DNA of 64,000 nucleotides, from assembly GCA_964564695.1 (NCBI GenBank), contig CAZMCC010000005.1, forward strand, positions 7,496 through 71,495, read 5' to 3'. The notes under the pieces were generated by a model that saw only the letters and a program-made list of their open reading frames with translations, did not search any database and had not been told where the DNA came from. Made by a program: the position numbers and the translations under genes. Positions 6,840 through 17,028 of the stretch are shown piece by piece. The DNA is from CAZMCC01 sp964564695. Its GTDB lineage: Bacteria > Planctomycetota > Phycisphaerae > Phycisphaerales > UBA1924. Positions within the stretch are counted from its first letter, which is position 1; each line of letters starts with the position of its first letter.

Positions 6840-7913
6840 GTGTTCACTAATATGACGGCCTCAGCACTCCTCAGCAACGCCTTTGGCCGTGTGTTCGCCC
6901 GCTATGACTGGCGGGCCGGGGTGATCATGACCATCGTTGTGATCGCGGCGACGGCGATGGCCTGCGTGCCGCGGTTCGCGCAGCCGCTGGCGTTCCACCA
7001 GTTCGCCGACACGCGTGGCTGGCTCGGCGTGCCGAACTTCCTCGACGTCATTACCAACGCACCGTTCGCGGTGGCGGCCGTGCTGGGTCTGATGAGCCTG
7101 CGGCGGCGAGTGCGGTACGAACGAGCGAGTGTCGTCGGGGCGACGATGCCGCTCCTGCCGATCGACCGCGTGTGCCTCGGGGCGGTGTTTGTCGGCATCG
7201 GGCTGACGTCGCTCGGCTCCGGCTATTACCACCTTGAGCCCGGCAACGAGCGGCTCTTCTGGGATCGCCTGCCGATGCTCCTGACGTTTGTGAGCCTGCT
7301 GGCGACGCTCGTGGCGGAGCGGGTGAGCCCCAAGACGGCCGCGTGGATTCTGGGGCCGTTGCTGGTGATGGGTGCGGCCAGCCTTGTCTATTGGCGGCAG
7401 ACCGAACTCCTGGGCCGCGGCGACCTGCGGGCGTACTTCCTGATCGAGGGCGCGACGCTCGCGAGCGTTCTCTTGATTGTCGTGTTGTACCCGTCGCGGT
7501 ACCTGCCCACCCGGTGGCTGATGGCGGGGCTCGGGTGCTACGCGGGGGCGGTGGTGTTTGAGCAGCTTGATCGGGCCGTGTGGTCGATGTGGGAGGTCGT
7601 GGGGGTTACCCCCCCACTCGTGAGTGGGCACACGATCAAGCACGTGTGCGCGGGGGCGGGGGCGGTGGTGTTGGCGCGGGCGATTGNNNNNNNNNNCCCG
7701 GGGGGGGGGGGGGGGGGGCTGGGGGTCGACGGGGGGGGGGTGGTGTTGAGCGCGTTGGTGGGGGCGTGGGGGTGGATGGGGGGGGTGGTGGGGTTCCCCC
7801 CCGCGTGGGGGGGTGGGCACAGGATAGCGGGGTTGGGGGGGGGGGGGGGGGGGGTGGTGTGGGCGGGGGGGTTGGGGGGGCGGGCGGGAAGGCCGGGTCG
7901 CGTTGGTGGGTAG
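6840..7913 (+). CDS. Ceramidase-like (CREST family) membrane protein, 3' part damaged by an assembly gap
   Basis: About 280 residues can be read before a run of 10 N. Hydrophobic segments alternate with motifs of bacterial alkaline-ceramidase-like proteins: FHQFADTRGWLGVPNFLDV, LTSLGSGYYHLEPGN, LFWDRLPM, and near the C-terminus VSGHTIKHVCAG, where the His/Asp/Ser residues are expected to hold zinc. Sequence after the gap (7697-7874) is a degraded copy of 7507-7686, so the displayed reading frame after the N run is false. Removing the duplicate would join RAI to the short tail ending at the TAG at 7911, about 295 residues in all. Family call good, C-terminus uncertain. Confidence 0.7.
   Translation: MFTNMTASALLSNAFGRVFARYDWRAGVIMTIVVIAATAMACVPRFAQPLAFHQFADTRGWLGVPNFLDVITNAPFAVAAVLGLMSLRRRVRYERASVVGATMPLLPIDRVCLGAVFVGIGLTSLGSGYYHLEPGNERLFWDRLPMLLTFVSLLATLVAERVSPKTAAWILGPLLVMGAASLVYWRQTELLGRGDLRAYFLIEGATLASVLLIVVLYPSRYLPTRWLMAGLGCYAGAVVFEQLDRAVWSMWEVVGVTPPLVSGHTIKHVCAGAGAVVLARAIXXXXPGGGGGGLGVDGGGVVLSALVGAWGWMGGVVGFPPAWGGGHRIAGLGGGGGGVVWAGGLGGRAGRPGRVGG
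7687..7874. other. Assembly gap (10 N) followed by a G-degraded duplicate of 7507-7686
   Basis: Bases 7687-7696 are N. The next 178 bases line up with the 180 bases before the gap, but most A, C and T are replaced by G. For example GTGGTGTTTGAGC at 7551 matches GTGGTGTTGAGCG at 7740, the run of C near 7608 matches that near 7797, and GTGGGCACA at 7623 matches GTGGGCACA at 7813. This is what poly-G miscalls at read ends produce when a scaffolder fails to merge overlapping contigs. It should not be annotated as coding. Confidence 0.85.
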
Positions 7914-7952
7914 CGACGGGAAAACGAGAACGAAGCGCGGGGTGGCGGCGAC

Positions 7953-7983
7953 CCGGACCTTCGAAGACTCAGGTCCGGCGTCC
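7953..7983 (+). repeat. Dispersed hairpin repeat R6, copy a
   Basis: CCGGACCT (7953-7960) pairs with AGGTCCGG (7971-7978) across a 10-base loop and is followed by CGTCC. Other copies are at 48965-48995 and, reversed, 30009-30043. It lies between the ends of the convergent ceramidase-like and uup genes and could also act as a transcription stop, although no T tract follows. Confidence 0.7.
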
Positions 7984-7991
7984 GGGGCGCG

Positions 7992-9902
<1,911 letters not shown>

Positions 9903-9944
9903 GGGGGTCGAAGGTTAGACGACGCCCTTGAGGGGAGGCGGGCG

Positions 9945-11723
9945 CTAGCGCGGGGATCGCTTCACATACCGCATCCCGCTCGCCCGCTGGGAATTCATGG
10001 TGAACCCGTCGACCTTGCCGTCGGGCCCTCGCGTGAAGACCGCCTCGAAGCCCCACACGGCGAACCCGCTCGGGGCGTACCGATTGAGCGGGAACGGCAC
10101 GGGCTCGGCGACGCTCTCGAACAGGAGTTGGCCGCCGGACACGGACGCCTTCATCCACACGCCGAGCTCTTCGCTGTCGTAGGTCCCTTCGAAGTCGGCG
10201 AGGCCGGCGGCGGGATCGGGCATCGGTTCGAGACGCACGAGCCGGACGGGCGGGGCCTCGGCCATCGTCTGCGTGATCGAGGCGAACGTGCCTTGGGCGT
10301 CGGCGGCGAAGGCCAGGCGGGCGCGCTGCGGACGATCGGTCGACTCGAACTCGAGGGCGCCGACGGGGCGGGCGGCGAACTTCAGGCCGGATGTGCTCAC
10401 GATCGCGAGCGTGTCGCCGGTGCGGGTGACGGTCCACGTCGAGCCGCCGGGGGCGTCGGACTTGTAGCGGCCGAGAAACTTTTCCCAATCCCTGTCGGGG
10501 ATCGCGACTGTCGGATCGGCGGAGGGCGCCGCCGCTCGGGGTGTTTCCGAGGTGTCGACGGCGCCGGCGGACGGCCCGCCGGCCAGATACAGATCCGCAA
10601 CCTGCATGGCCAGGGCCGACGTGCTGGCCGTCCCGTTCGCGAGGCAGATCACCGACAGCTTCCTGTCAGGGAACCGGATCATCTCGGCGCGGAACCCGCG
10701 CCACCCGCCGCTGTGGGAGACGGTCTTCTCGCCGCGGTGCGTGCCGATGAACAGGCCGGAGGCGTACCCGGTCGACTGGCCGTTGTTCAGAAGGCCGACC
10801 TGCTGCATCTGGTCGAGAAACTCGGGCTTTGCTGCACCCAGCGTGTTGTGGTAGAAGTTGGCGTCCCACTTCGCCAGGTCTTCGACGGTCGTGTAGACGC
10901 CGCCGTCGCCGACGTTGTCCATGAGCGAGATGGCGAGCACGAACGGGGAGGAGTTGGGGGGGGTGGTGGAGGCGTCGCCGCCTTCGCGCGGGTAATAGCT
11001 CTCGGCGCGGTGCGGGACGATCATCGTGTGGTCGTCCCAGAAGATCGTCGAGGTCATCCCGAGGGGCTCGAAGATGCGGGCCTTGGCGAACCGGGACATC
11101 GGCATGCCGGAGACCCGGTGGACGATCTCTCCGAGGAGGAAGAAGCCGGTGTTGCTGTAGCTGAACTGCTCTCCGGGCGGGAAGTTGAGGCCCTTCTGGC
11201 GGCAGATGATCTCGAGCAGGGCGGCCTCGGAGTAATCGGGCTCGATCGAGAGGCCGGCCAGGCCCATGAGCGTGGTGTAGTCGCGCACACCACTGGTGTG
11301 GTGCAGCAGGTGGGCGATCGTGATCGGCTTCCCGTACTCCGGGAGCTGGGGGAAGTACTTGCGGATGTCGTCGCTGAGCGCGAGCTTGCCCTCCTCGGCA
11401 AGCAGCAGGATGCACGCGGCCGTGAACTGCTTGGACGTCGAGCCGATGTCGAACACGGTGTTCGGGGCGATCGGGACCGCGTGGTCGAGGTTGGCCATGC
11501 CGTAGCCGCGGGAGTAGATGATCCTCTCGTCGCGGACGACGGCGAGGGCGACGCCGGGGGTCTGGGAGGTCCACTCGGTGAAGATGGCGTCGATGCGGAC
11601 GGGGGTGGGATCGGTCGGTGGAGCGGGGCAGGCGAGGGCGAGCCCCTGAATGCCAAAGGCAGAGACGGCCAGAACCAACGCGCGAATCACGCCGCCGCGC
11701 CCGCCTGGACTTCGGTTGCTCAT
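9945..11723 (-). CDS. Secreted serine hydrolase, beta-lactamase/class C type
   Basis: 592 aa from ATG at 11723; another ATG four codons earlier is possible. A signal peptide (VIRALVLAVSAFGIQGLALA) precedes the catalytic domain. The three motifs of the class C beta-lactamase/D-alanyl carboxypeptidase fold are present: SxxK as STSK in GSTSKQF, YxN as YSN in FSYSNTGF, and HSGG near residue 350. A long C-terminal region (about 420-592) forms further beta-rich domains often found in such hydrolases (FLGRYKSD, FEGTYDSE). The substrate is unknown; an esterase or peptidase is more likely than antibiotic resistance. The frame continues to 13076 but that part is antisense to the next gene. Confidence 0.88.
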   Translation of the reverse strand: MSNRSPGGRGGVIRALVLAVSAFGIQGLALACPAPPTDPTPVRIDAIFTEWTSQTPGVALAVVRDERIIYSRGYGMANLDHAVPIAPNTVFDIGSTSKQFTAACILLLAEEGKLALSDDIRKYFPQLPEYGKPITIAHLLHHTSGVRDYTTLMGLAGLSIEPDYSEAALLEIICRQKGLNFPPGEQFSYSNTGFFLLGEIVHRVSGMPMSRFAKARIFEPLGMTSTIFWDDHTMIVPHRAESYYPREGGDASTTPPNSSPFVLAISLMDNVGDGGVYTTVEDLAKWDANFYHNTLGAAKPEFLDQMQQVGLLNNGQSTGYASGLFIGTHRGEKTVSHSGGWRGFRAEMIRFPDRKLSVICLANGTASTSALAMQVADLYLAGGPSAGAVDTSETPRAAAPSADPTVAIPDRDWEKFLGRYKSDAPGGSTWTVTRTGDTLAIVSTSGLKFAARPVGALEFESTDRPQRARLAFAADAQGTFASITQTMAEAPPVRLVRLEPMPDPAAGLADFEGTYDSEELGVWMKASVSGGQLLFESVAEPVPFPLNRYAPSGFAVWGFEAVFTRGPDGKVDGFTMNSQRASGMRYVKRSPR

Positions 11724-11972
11724 TGCCTGCTCCATTGGCGAGGGAATCCTCGCGGGTACCGCACCCCCCACCCCACTACCGACAATACCCGGTTCTGCTG
11801 AGCTTGTCGTACCGGGTGGCGCCGCGGCGGTTCCCGGTGGACCGGCCCTCGGCGCATTTCGACGGCATCCATCGAGCGCCGGGGCGCCGAGAAACAACGG
11901 CAGGTGGTGCGGCCACGGGACGCTCGTACCCAAGAGGGGCCGACACGCTCGCGCCACCGGCGCCGGAAGAGA

Positions 11973-13088
11973 ATGGTGACACGAATGTGCATGCGATTGA
12001 ACGCAATCCTGGCGAGCGTGGTGGTGATCACCTCGGCGTGCAGCGGGCAGAGCACCCCTCCGAAGGCCGTGCCGAGTGCCGGCGGCCCGCCGGGCGCCCA
12101 GCCGGCAACGGTTGTCACCGGCGACACGGTCACCGAAATGAGCAAGGCCCTGTGGATCGTCTTCCAGGACACGAAGAACAACCGCTGGTTCGGCAGCGAC
12201 GGCCAGGGCGTCTACCGCTCCGACGGCAAGACCATCACCCAGTTCACCACGAAGCACGGGCTGCCCAACGACCAGATCCGGGAGATCCAGCAAGACAAGT
12301 CGGGGAACATCTACATCGGGACGTGCGGCGGCATCAGCAGGTTTGACGGGAAGACCTTCACCACGCTGACGCCGATCGAGTCGACCGACTGGAAGATGAC
12401 GCCGGACGACCTGTGGTTCAAGGGAGCTTCGACCGAGACCGGCCCCTACCGCTACGACGGCACGTCGCTGTACCACCTGAAGTTCCCGAAGCACTACCTC
12501 GAAGACGAATTCTTTTCGAAGAACGAGCGCCGCCCGTGGAGCCCGTATGGCGTCTACACGATCTACAAGGACAAAAGAGGCCACCTGTGGTTCGGCACGG
12601 CGTCTCTGGGCTTGTGCCGTTACGACGGAAAGACGGTGAGCTGGCTGTACGAAGTCCCCCTGACGAACGCGCCGACCGGGGGATCCATTGGCATTCGCTC
12701 GATTGTCGAGGACAAGAACGGAAAGTACTGGTTCAGCAACACCCAGTATCGCTACAGCATCGCTCCGGGCGAAGCGGCGACGAGCGGCCCGGGGCGACTT
12801 GGGTACACGCGCGAGCCTGGGATCGAGGGGCACAAGGCCGCGGACGGCGATCTGTGGTACTTCTCGTCCGTCGTCGAAGACAAAGGCAACCTGTGGATGG
12901 CGTCCTATGGCGACGGCGTTCTGAAGTACGACGGGAAGGGCGTGATTCGGTACGCCGTCACGGATGGCGGCAAGGCGACCACGGTGTTCTCCATCTCCAA
13001 GGACAACCAGGGCGTGCTGTGGCTGGGCACGCACGCAGCGGGGGCGTACCGATTCAACGGCAAGGAGTTTGAGCAATTCAGGCCGTGA
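11973..13088 (+). CDS. Lipoprotein with two-component-regulator-type beta-propeller repeats
   Basis: 371 aa from ATG at 11973 (other in-frame ATGs at 11985 and 11991). The N-terminus is a lipoprotein signal: RLNAILASVVVITSAC with lipobox TSAC. The mature chain has several Reg_prop repeats, each of the form 'D..G..WFGT..G...YDGK': NRWFGSDGQGVYRSDGK, GNIYIGTCGGISRFDGK, GHLWFGTASLGLCRYDGK, GNLWMASYGDGVLKYDGK, and GVLWLGTHAAGAYRFNGK. These blades normally form a periplasmic sensor or binding propeller; here no kinase domain is attached. It is transcribed away from the serine hydrolase gene. Confidence 0.88.
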   Translation: MVTRMCMRLNAILASVVVITSACSGQSTPPKAVPSAGGPPGAQPATVVTGDTVTEMSKALWIVFQDTKNNRWFGSDGQGVYRSDGKTITQFTTKHGLPNDQIREIQQDKSGNIYIGTCGGISRFDGKTFTTLTPIESTDWKMTPDDLWFKGASTETGPYRYDGTSLYHLKFPKHYLEDEFFSKNERRPWSPYGVYTIYKDKRGHLWFGTASLGLCRYDGKTVSWLYEVPLTNAPTGGSIGIRSIVEDKNGKYWFSNTQYRYSIAPGEAATSGPGRLGYTREPGIEGHKAADGDLWYFSSVVEDKGNLWMASYGDGVLKYDGKGVIRYAVTDGGKATTVFSISKDNQGVLWLGTHAAGAYRFNGKEFEQFRP

Positions 13089-13136
13089 CAGTGCAGTCAG
13101 AATGGCGCACAGTGCTGGCTGCCTGATCGCGTTCGC

Positions 13137-13708
13137 CTACTGAGCGGAGCACGCGAAGAGGTACTTGAGCAGCGGCGCAACATTGAGCGACTGGATCATC
13201 TGGCCGGAGAGGACCCGCTCCGTCACCTGGGCGCGGGTAAGCAGGTGCACCTCGAGGTCCTCGGTGCTCTCGGGGCGCGCCGGGCCGAGCGATGTGACGT
13301 TTCGGGCCAGGAACGAGTGGGCGAAGTTGTTGGTCGTGCTCGCGTTCGCGGTCAGCGTCATCAGCGGGGACCAGTCGCCCCCGCCATAGCCCGTTTCTTC
13401 GAGCAGCTCACGCCGCGCGGCGGCCAGGGGTTCTCGTCGTGGGGGTCGACGACGCCCGCGGGGAGCTCGAAGTTGATGGTGCGCGAGCCGTGGCGGTACT
13501 GGCGGATGAGGACGAAGCGGTCGTCGGGCGTGACGGCGACAACATTGACCCAGGTCGGGTATTCAAGAACGTAGTAGTTGTCGATGGTCGCGCCGGTGGG
13601 CACACGCACGCAATCGCTGCGAACCGTCAGCCACGGCTGGCGGTAGAGATACTCGGAGCCCAGGACCTGCCAGGGTTGCAGCGATGGGTGAGGGGGGTTG
13701 GGGGGCAT
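13137..13708 (-). pseudogene. NUDIX hydrolase, broken by a one-base frameshift
   Basis: ATG at 13708 opens a frame that holds a NUDIX N-terminal half (NYYVLEYPTWVNVVAVTPDDRF, INFELPAGVVDPHDENP). The match then shifts frame: REL..EETGY of the NUDIX box and the C-terminal half (MTLTANASTTNNFAHSFLA) continue in the other frame to 13137. Adding one G to the four-G run at 13427-13430 (plus strand) restores DENPLAAARRELLEETGY and a protein of about 190 aa. It may be a real lesion or a homopolymer sequencing error; two similar lesions lie within 4 kb. An intact product would hydrolyse a nucleoside diphosphate derivative such as ADP-ribose. Confidence 0.8.
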
Positions 13709-13737
13709 GGCGGATGATATTGTTCGGGCAGAAAGCC

Positions 13738-13893
13738 ATGACCGATCACGACCGACATTCCACCGGAGCAGCGGGCGCGGGGGCGAATCCACGATCGTCC
13801 GTCGCCCGGTTGGTGTGGCGGACGCTGTTCGCCGTGGTCGGGGTGGCGATGCTCATCCCCGGCGGCCTGTTCCTGTGGTCGGGGCTCCAGTGA
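13738..13893 (+). CDS. Short single-helix membrane protein, coupled to the next gene
   Basis: 51 aa from ATG at 13738. A charged N-terminus is followed by one membrane helix (TLFAVVGVAMLIPGGLFLW) and a stop at 13891. The next frame starts with GTG at 13890, overlapping this stop as GTGA. The two pieces may be separately translated, or one protein split by a frameshift: joined, they would make a two-helix protein with an outside domain between the helices. No homologue is recognised. Confidence 0.5.
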   Translation: MTDHDRHSTGAAGAGANPRSSVARLVWRTLFAVVGVAMLIPGGLFLWSGLQ

Positions 13894-14360
13894 GCTCGGC
13901 CGGCCAGTATCGCGCGACGCTCAAGCAGATCGCATCGTTCCCGTGCCGGCAGTACATCCGCATGGAGCCGACGCCGCGGGGCGGCGAGAAGGCCGCAGCC
14001 CAACTGCACGGCCTGGAGCTGACGGTCCGCGTGCTGGACGCCGCGGGCGTTGAGTGCATGGCCGGCACGTTTCCGCCGCCGCCGGTGGGGCGTTACGCCG
14101 GCGACGGCGTCACCATTGCGGACGGCGCGCCGATGCCGATCGGCGAGTATTCGGTGGTGTTTGATGTCGTGACGCCGGTCCCGGCCCTGGCGGGACGGCC
14201 GGTGCGGGTGGTTTCCGGGTACGTCCTGTGCGGGATCGAGTGGATGTCCGCGAGCGTGAGCATCGCGATCGGAGTGGCGGGCGTCGCGATCGGCGCGGGC
14301 GTCTGCGGCGTGCTGTGGGTGACGCGACGGCGGTCGCCGGTAGGGGCCCCGGTCGCCTAG
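13890..14360 (+). CDS. Membrane-anchored hypothetical protein
   Basis: 156 aa from GTG at 13890, which overlaps the preceding stop (GTGA). The body is a beta-rich soluble domain (LTVRVLDAAGVECMAGTF, IGEYSVVFDVV) followed by a C-terminal membrane helix (VSIAIGVAGVAIGAGVCGVLWV) and a basic tail. The function is unknown. Its stop TAG (14358-14360) overlaps the stop of the convergent SUKH gene in the palindrome CTAG. It might be the main part of a protein whose first helix is encoded at 13738-13893. Confidence 0.6.
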   Translation: MSSAGQYRATLKQIASFPCRQYIRMEPTPRGGEKAAAQLHGLELTVRVLDAAGVECMAGTFPPPPVGRYAGDGVTIADGAPMPIGEYSVVFDVVTPVPALAGRPVRVVSGYVLCGIEWMSASVSIAIGVAGVAIGAGVCGVLWVTRRRSPVGAPVA

Positions 14361-14931
14361 CGCTTCTTCGTCGCCTTCTTCGTCTTCTTTGCGACCTTGG
14401 CTCGCCGCTTCCTGGTGCGGATCCCCCCCATCGGCGTCAGCTTGCCGGGCATCTCGATGTCGAGCATTCGCTTGGTCTCGAGCTGCTTTGCGACGAACAG
14501 ACGGAGCCATGCGCCGAAGGTCGGCGCGATCACGCGCTCGCGTTTCGCGCCCTTGGCCGTCCGGTCGTAGATCACGACCGGGCAATCGCCGCTGCGGACG
14601 CGGCGGAGGTCGAGGCACTGGCAACCCCCGCTGTCGTCCCAGAGCACGACGAAGTGGGCGGGAAGGGCGTACCCCTCGCGCTGGTACATCGTCTGGAAGA
14701 CGGTTGAATTCACCTCACGATCCCGGCGCTGCGTGAACGGCCCGAGCCCGAAGACACAGGCGTCGTACACGTCCAGCACGCCGCAGACCCGCAGGAATTC
14801 AACGTAGACGCGGGGAAGGTCACTCCCAGGAGCGACTGGGCCGTGGTGATGTCCTTCGCGGTCGCGGGCTTCCGCGCCCGGACGATGCGGAACTGCTGAA
14901 GCTCTTCGATGAGTTTGGCGATGGTGGGCAT
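14357..14931 (-). pseudogene. SMI1/KNR4 (SUKH) family protein, broken by a one-base frameshift
   Basis: The 5' part from ATG at 14931 reads MPTIAKLIEELQQF, then ITTAQSLLGVTFP, the usual SUKH opening. The rest (VYVEFLRVCGVLDVYDACVFG, HFVVLWDDSGGCQCLDL, IAPTFGAWLRLFVAKQLE) is in another frame. One extra base in the four-G run at 14812-14815 (plus strand) would join them as FPRVYVEFL and give about 191 aa. The tail is lysine-rich. SUKH proteins often serve as immunity proteins against polymorphic toxins; no toxin gene is visible nearby. It could be a lesion or a homopolymer error. Confidence 0.8.
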
Positions 14932-15050
14932 GGTGGGCGAGACGCGGGGGCGGGGGGGCGCGGCTCACACACTACTTGAATGCCCGCGGCCTGTCCAGAG
15001 CTCGACGCCGGGCGGCCCCCCGCCGCTGTCGGACAAGCCCACTTTCCCCC

Positions 15051-15079
15051 TTGACAACCAATAAGCAGTTACTTATACT
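15051..15079 (+). promoter_or_regulatory. Consensus leaderless promoter and operator of the second ArsR gene
   Basis: TTGACA at 15051-15056, an exact 17-bp spacer, and TATACT at 15074-15079, six bases before the ATG at 15086, so transcription should begin at about the start codon. An inverted repeat ATAAG / CTTAT (15061-15065 and 15072-15076) fills the spacer and touches the -10, a probable ArsR operator. The arrangement closely parallels that at 1811-1851. Confidence 0.75.
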
Positions 15080-15085
15080 TTAGCC

Positions 15086-15451
15086 ATGCCAGGATCCGCC
15101 GTCCTCGAAAACAAGGTCTTTCAGGCCCTCGCCGACCCCAGCCGTCGGGCGATCTTCGAGTCGCTCGCGAGCTGGAAGGGCGGCGGCGGCGAGGGAGGCG
15201 GCCGGATCGGCGAAGCCGCGGTCAAGGACCTCACGGCCCGCTTCCGCATCTCGCAGCCGGCCGTCTCGCAGCACCTCGCGGCCCTCAAAGACGCCGGCCT
15301 CGTGAACGCCCGGCGCGAGGGTCGCTGCGCGTACTACCGCGTCGACCCGCGGGGCATGAAGCCGCTCATCGACTGGATCGCCCACTACCGCGCTTTCTGG
15401 ACCGACCACCTCGGCCGTCTTGAACAATTGCTGGAGGGCATGGACGAATGA
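15086..15451 (+). CDS. ArsR-family winged-helix repressor
   Basis: 121 aa. KVFQALADPSRRAIFESLA opens the fold; FRISQPAVSQHLAALKDAGLVNARREGRCAYYRVDP is the recognition helix and wing. A glycine-rich insertion (KGGGGEGGGR) sits between helices 1 and 2. There is no CxC metal site. The stop overlaps the start of the AHSA1 gene (ATGA, 15448-15451), so the two are translationally coupled. A consensus promoter ends six bases before the ATG, predicting a leaderless transcript, and an inverted repeat in the spacer suggests autorepression. Confidence 0.92.
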   Translation: MPGSAVLENKVFQALADPSRRAIFESLASWKGGGGEGGGRIGEAAVKDLTARFRISQPAVSQHLAALKDAGLVNARREGRCAYYRVDPRGMKPLIDWIAHYRAFWTDHLGRLEQLLEGMDE

Positions 15452-15927
15452 CCCCCACCCCCGCTCACCCATCGGGCCTGATCGAAACGACCGCCCCATC
15501 GCAGACCGACTCCATTTCCTTCGAGCTCGACCTGGCGCACCCGCCGGCGAAGGTGTGGCGTGCCCTCACCGACCCCACTCTCCTTGCCCAGTGGCTCCTG
15601 CCCGCCGTGAATCACCGGCTCGCGCCGGGCGCGGAGTTCACCTTCAAGGCCCCGCCCCAACCCGGATGGGACGGCGTCGTGAACTGCCGCTTCCGCGAAA
15701 TCGAGCCGCAGAAGAAGCTGAGCTGGTCGTGGGTGGTGGGGGACATCGACACCGTGGTGACGTTCACACTCACCTCCACGCCGCCGGGCGCGGCGGCGTC
15801 GGGCACGCGGTTGAGCCTCGTGCAGTCGGGCTTCAAGCCGAACCAGAAGCAGAACTTCGGCGGCGCCCGCTACGGCTGGAAGATGATGGGCGGAAAGCTG
15901 GTCGACCTGCTCGCGAGGGTTCCATAA
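15448..15927 (+). CDS. AHSA1/SRPBCC domain protein
   Basis: 159 aa, starting four bases before the end of the ArsR gene. The SRPBCC pattern is clear: FELDLAHPPAKVWRALTDPTLLAQWLLP, GAEFTFKAPPQPGWDG, NCRFREIEPQKKLSWSW, then LVQSGFKPNQKQNFGGARYGWKMMGGKLVDLL as the long C-terminal helix. The ligand is unknown. It forms an operon with the ArsR gene upstream and the two-helix protein 12 bp downstream. Confidence 0.9.
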   Translation: MTPTPAHPSGLIETTAPSQTDSISFELDLAHPPAKVWRALTDPTLLAQWLLPAVNHRLAPGAEFTFKAPPQPGWDGVVNCRFREIEPQKKLSWSWVVGDIDTVVTFTLTSTPPGAAASGTRLSLVQSGFKPNQKQNFGGARYGWKMMGGKLVDLLARVP

Positions 15928-15939
15928 CAGGAGGATCCC

Positions 15940-16164
15940 ATGAACTGGAACAAGTGGATTCGACAGAGTCACCGCTGGGTTTCGATCGCCTTCATGGCGT
16001 GCGTCGTGGCCAATATCGTGGTCATGGCGCAGGGCAAGACGCCGCCGGACTGGGTGACGTACTCGCCGTTGCTGCCGCTGCTGGTGCTGATGCTCACGGG
16101 GCTGTATCTGTTCGCGCTGCCCTATATCTCCAGGTGGCGAAGCAGTAGGCACATGACCGCGTGA
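15940..16164 (+). CDS. Two-helix membrane protein of the ArsR-AHSA1 operon
   Basis: 74 aa from ATG at 15940 with AGGAGG eight bases upstream. It has two membrane helices (about residues 14-30 and 44-62) separated by a short GKTPPDWVTYSP loop. Small proteins with this pattern (N-terminal KWIRQSHRWVSIAF) are, as far as I recall, frequent third members of ArsR-AHSA1 operons. The role is unknown. The stop overlaps a GTG that may start the next gene. Confidence 0.75.
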   Translation: MNWNKWIRQSHRWVSIAFMACVVANIVVMAQGKTPPDWVTYSPLLPLLVLMLTGLYLFALPYISRWRSSRHMTA

Positions 16165-16700
16165 GCGCGTCCGGCGGAGTGATCCCCATGGCCACAGGTG
16201 CATCCAGACAATCAGCGCCCGGGCTCGCCGTTCAGCGAGCCATCGCCCGCGCGGAGCGTCTCCTCCCCGGCACTCCGGCGCCCGACGGCAGGCCCGACCC
16301 GCGATGGAGGGCGATCATCCAGGTCGGCGAGTTCATTGAGACGCAACCCGAGCCGGTGTGGGAATTCGCCCTTCGCTGGGGCAAGCACGCGCAGACCGAC
16401 CTCCGAATGGCCATCGCCACCTGCATCCTGGAACACCTGCTGCAGCACCATTTCGTACTGCTCTTCCCGCGCGTCCGTCGCACGGCCCTGGAGAGCCCGC
16501 GCTTTGCCGACACCTTCCGCTCGTGCTGGCAGTTCGGCCAGGCCGAGATCCCCAAGTATGCCGCGAAGTTCAAGCGTCTGCGGGAACAAGTGGACCGGCT
16601 GCACGCGCCGAAGTCTCCCGGACTCAAGGCCATGGACAAGATGCTCGTTCGCGCGAATCTGCACGCATTCTCGAGATCGGCGAGGCAGCCTCCGCGCTGA
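16161..16700 (+). CDS. Hypothetical helical protein
   Basis: 179 aa from GTG at 16161, which overlaps the preceding TGA. ATG at 16188, with GGAG nine bases upstream, is an equally good start (170 aa). The chain is mostly helical and charged: RAIARAERLL, RWRAIIQVGEFIETQPEPVWEF, MAIATCILEHLLQHHFVLLF, SCWQFGQAEIPKYAAKFKRLREQVDRL. It resembles HEAT-like bundles but no family was recognised. It may be the last gene of the ArsR operon. Confidence 0.6.
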   Translation: MSASGGVIPMATGASRQSAPGLAVQRAIARAERLLPGTPAPDGRPDPRWRAIIQVGEFIETQPEPVWEFALRWGKHAQTDLRMAIATCILEHLLQHHFVLLFPRVRRTALESPRFADTFRSCWQFGQAEIPKYAAKFKRLREQVDRLHAPKSPGLKAMDKMLVRANLHAFSRSARQPPR

Positions 16701-16752
16701 GAAGGATCGGTTCGTCGCAGTTGTCGCGAACCTCTGGCGTGGATCACTCACA

Positions 16753-17028
16753 ATGATTCGAATTCGAGTCCCATCGACGTTCATGTCGCGTGACGGCCAG
16801 CGTGAGTTCTTCAGCAACATCGCGCGGCAGCATATGGTCGGTGTGGGGCACTACGACGGACCCTTCGAGATCTCGCTGCCGGACTTCACCAACTCGCTCA
16901 CACGCATGGTGTACGAGGGAATTGCGCATAGTTGTTCAGAAGTCCCCCGTGTGCCCTTTCGTGACATCAGGATCGGGGTTACAAAGCGCACCGTTACGGC
17001 ACGGCTACCGTACGCACACCATGCTTGA
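16753..17028 (+). CDS. Small hypothetical protein
   Basis: 91 aa from ATG at 16753 (IRIRVPSTFMSRDGQREFF). It has mixed composition, no membrane segment and no recognised domain. Its stop overlaps the first eight bases of the next gene. The lower GC of this stretch compared with its neighbours and the lack of a clear ribosome-binding site keep confidence low. Confidence 0.35.
   Translation: MIRIRVPSTFMSRDGQREFFSNIARQHMVGVGHYDGPFEISLPDFTNSLTRMVYEGIAHSCSEVPRVPFRDIRIGVTKRTVTARLPYAHHA

Noticed and set aside
7697..7913. Glycine/valine-rich protein tail after the N run
   Set aside because: The DNA is a degraded duplicate of the sequence before the gap, so most of the tail is an artefact.
9945..11723. 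Antibiotic-resistance beta-lactamase
   Set aside because: The motifs show the fold only; the long extra C-terminal domains suggest a general esterase or peptidase.
11724..13076. Long N-terminal extension of the serine hydrolase frame
   Set aside because: It is antisense to the propeller lipoprotein gene and lies before a proper signal peptide at 11723.
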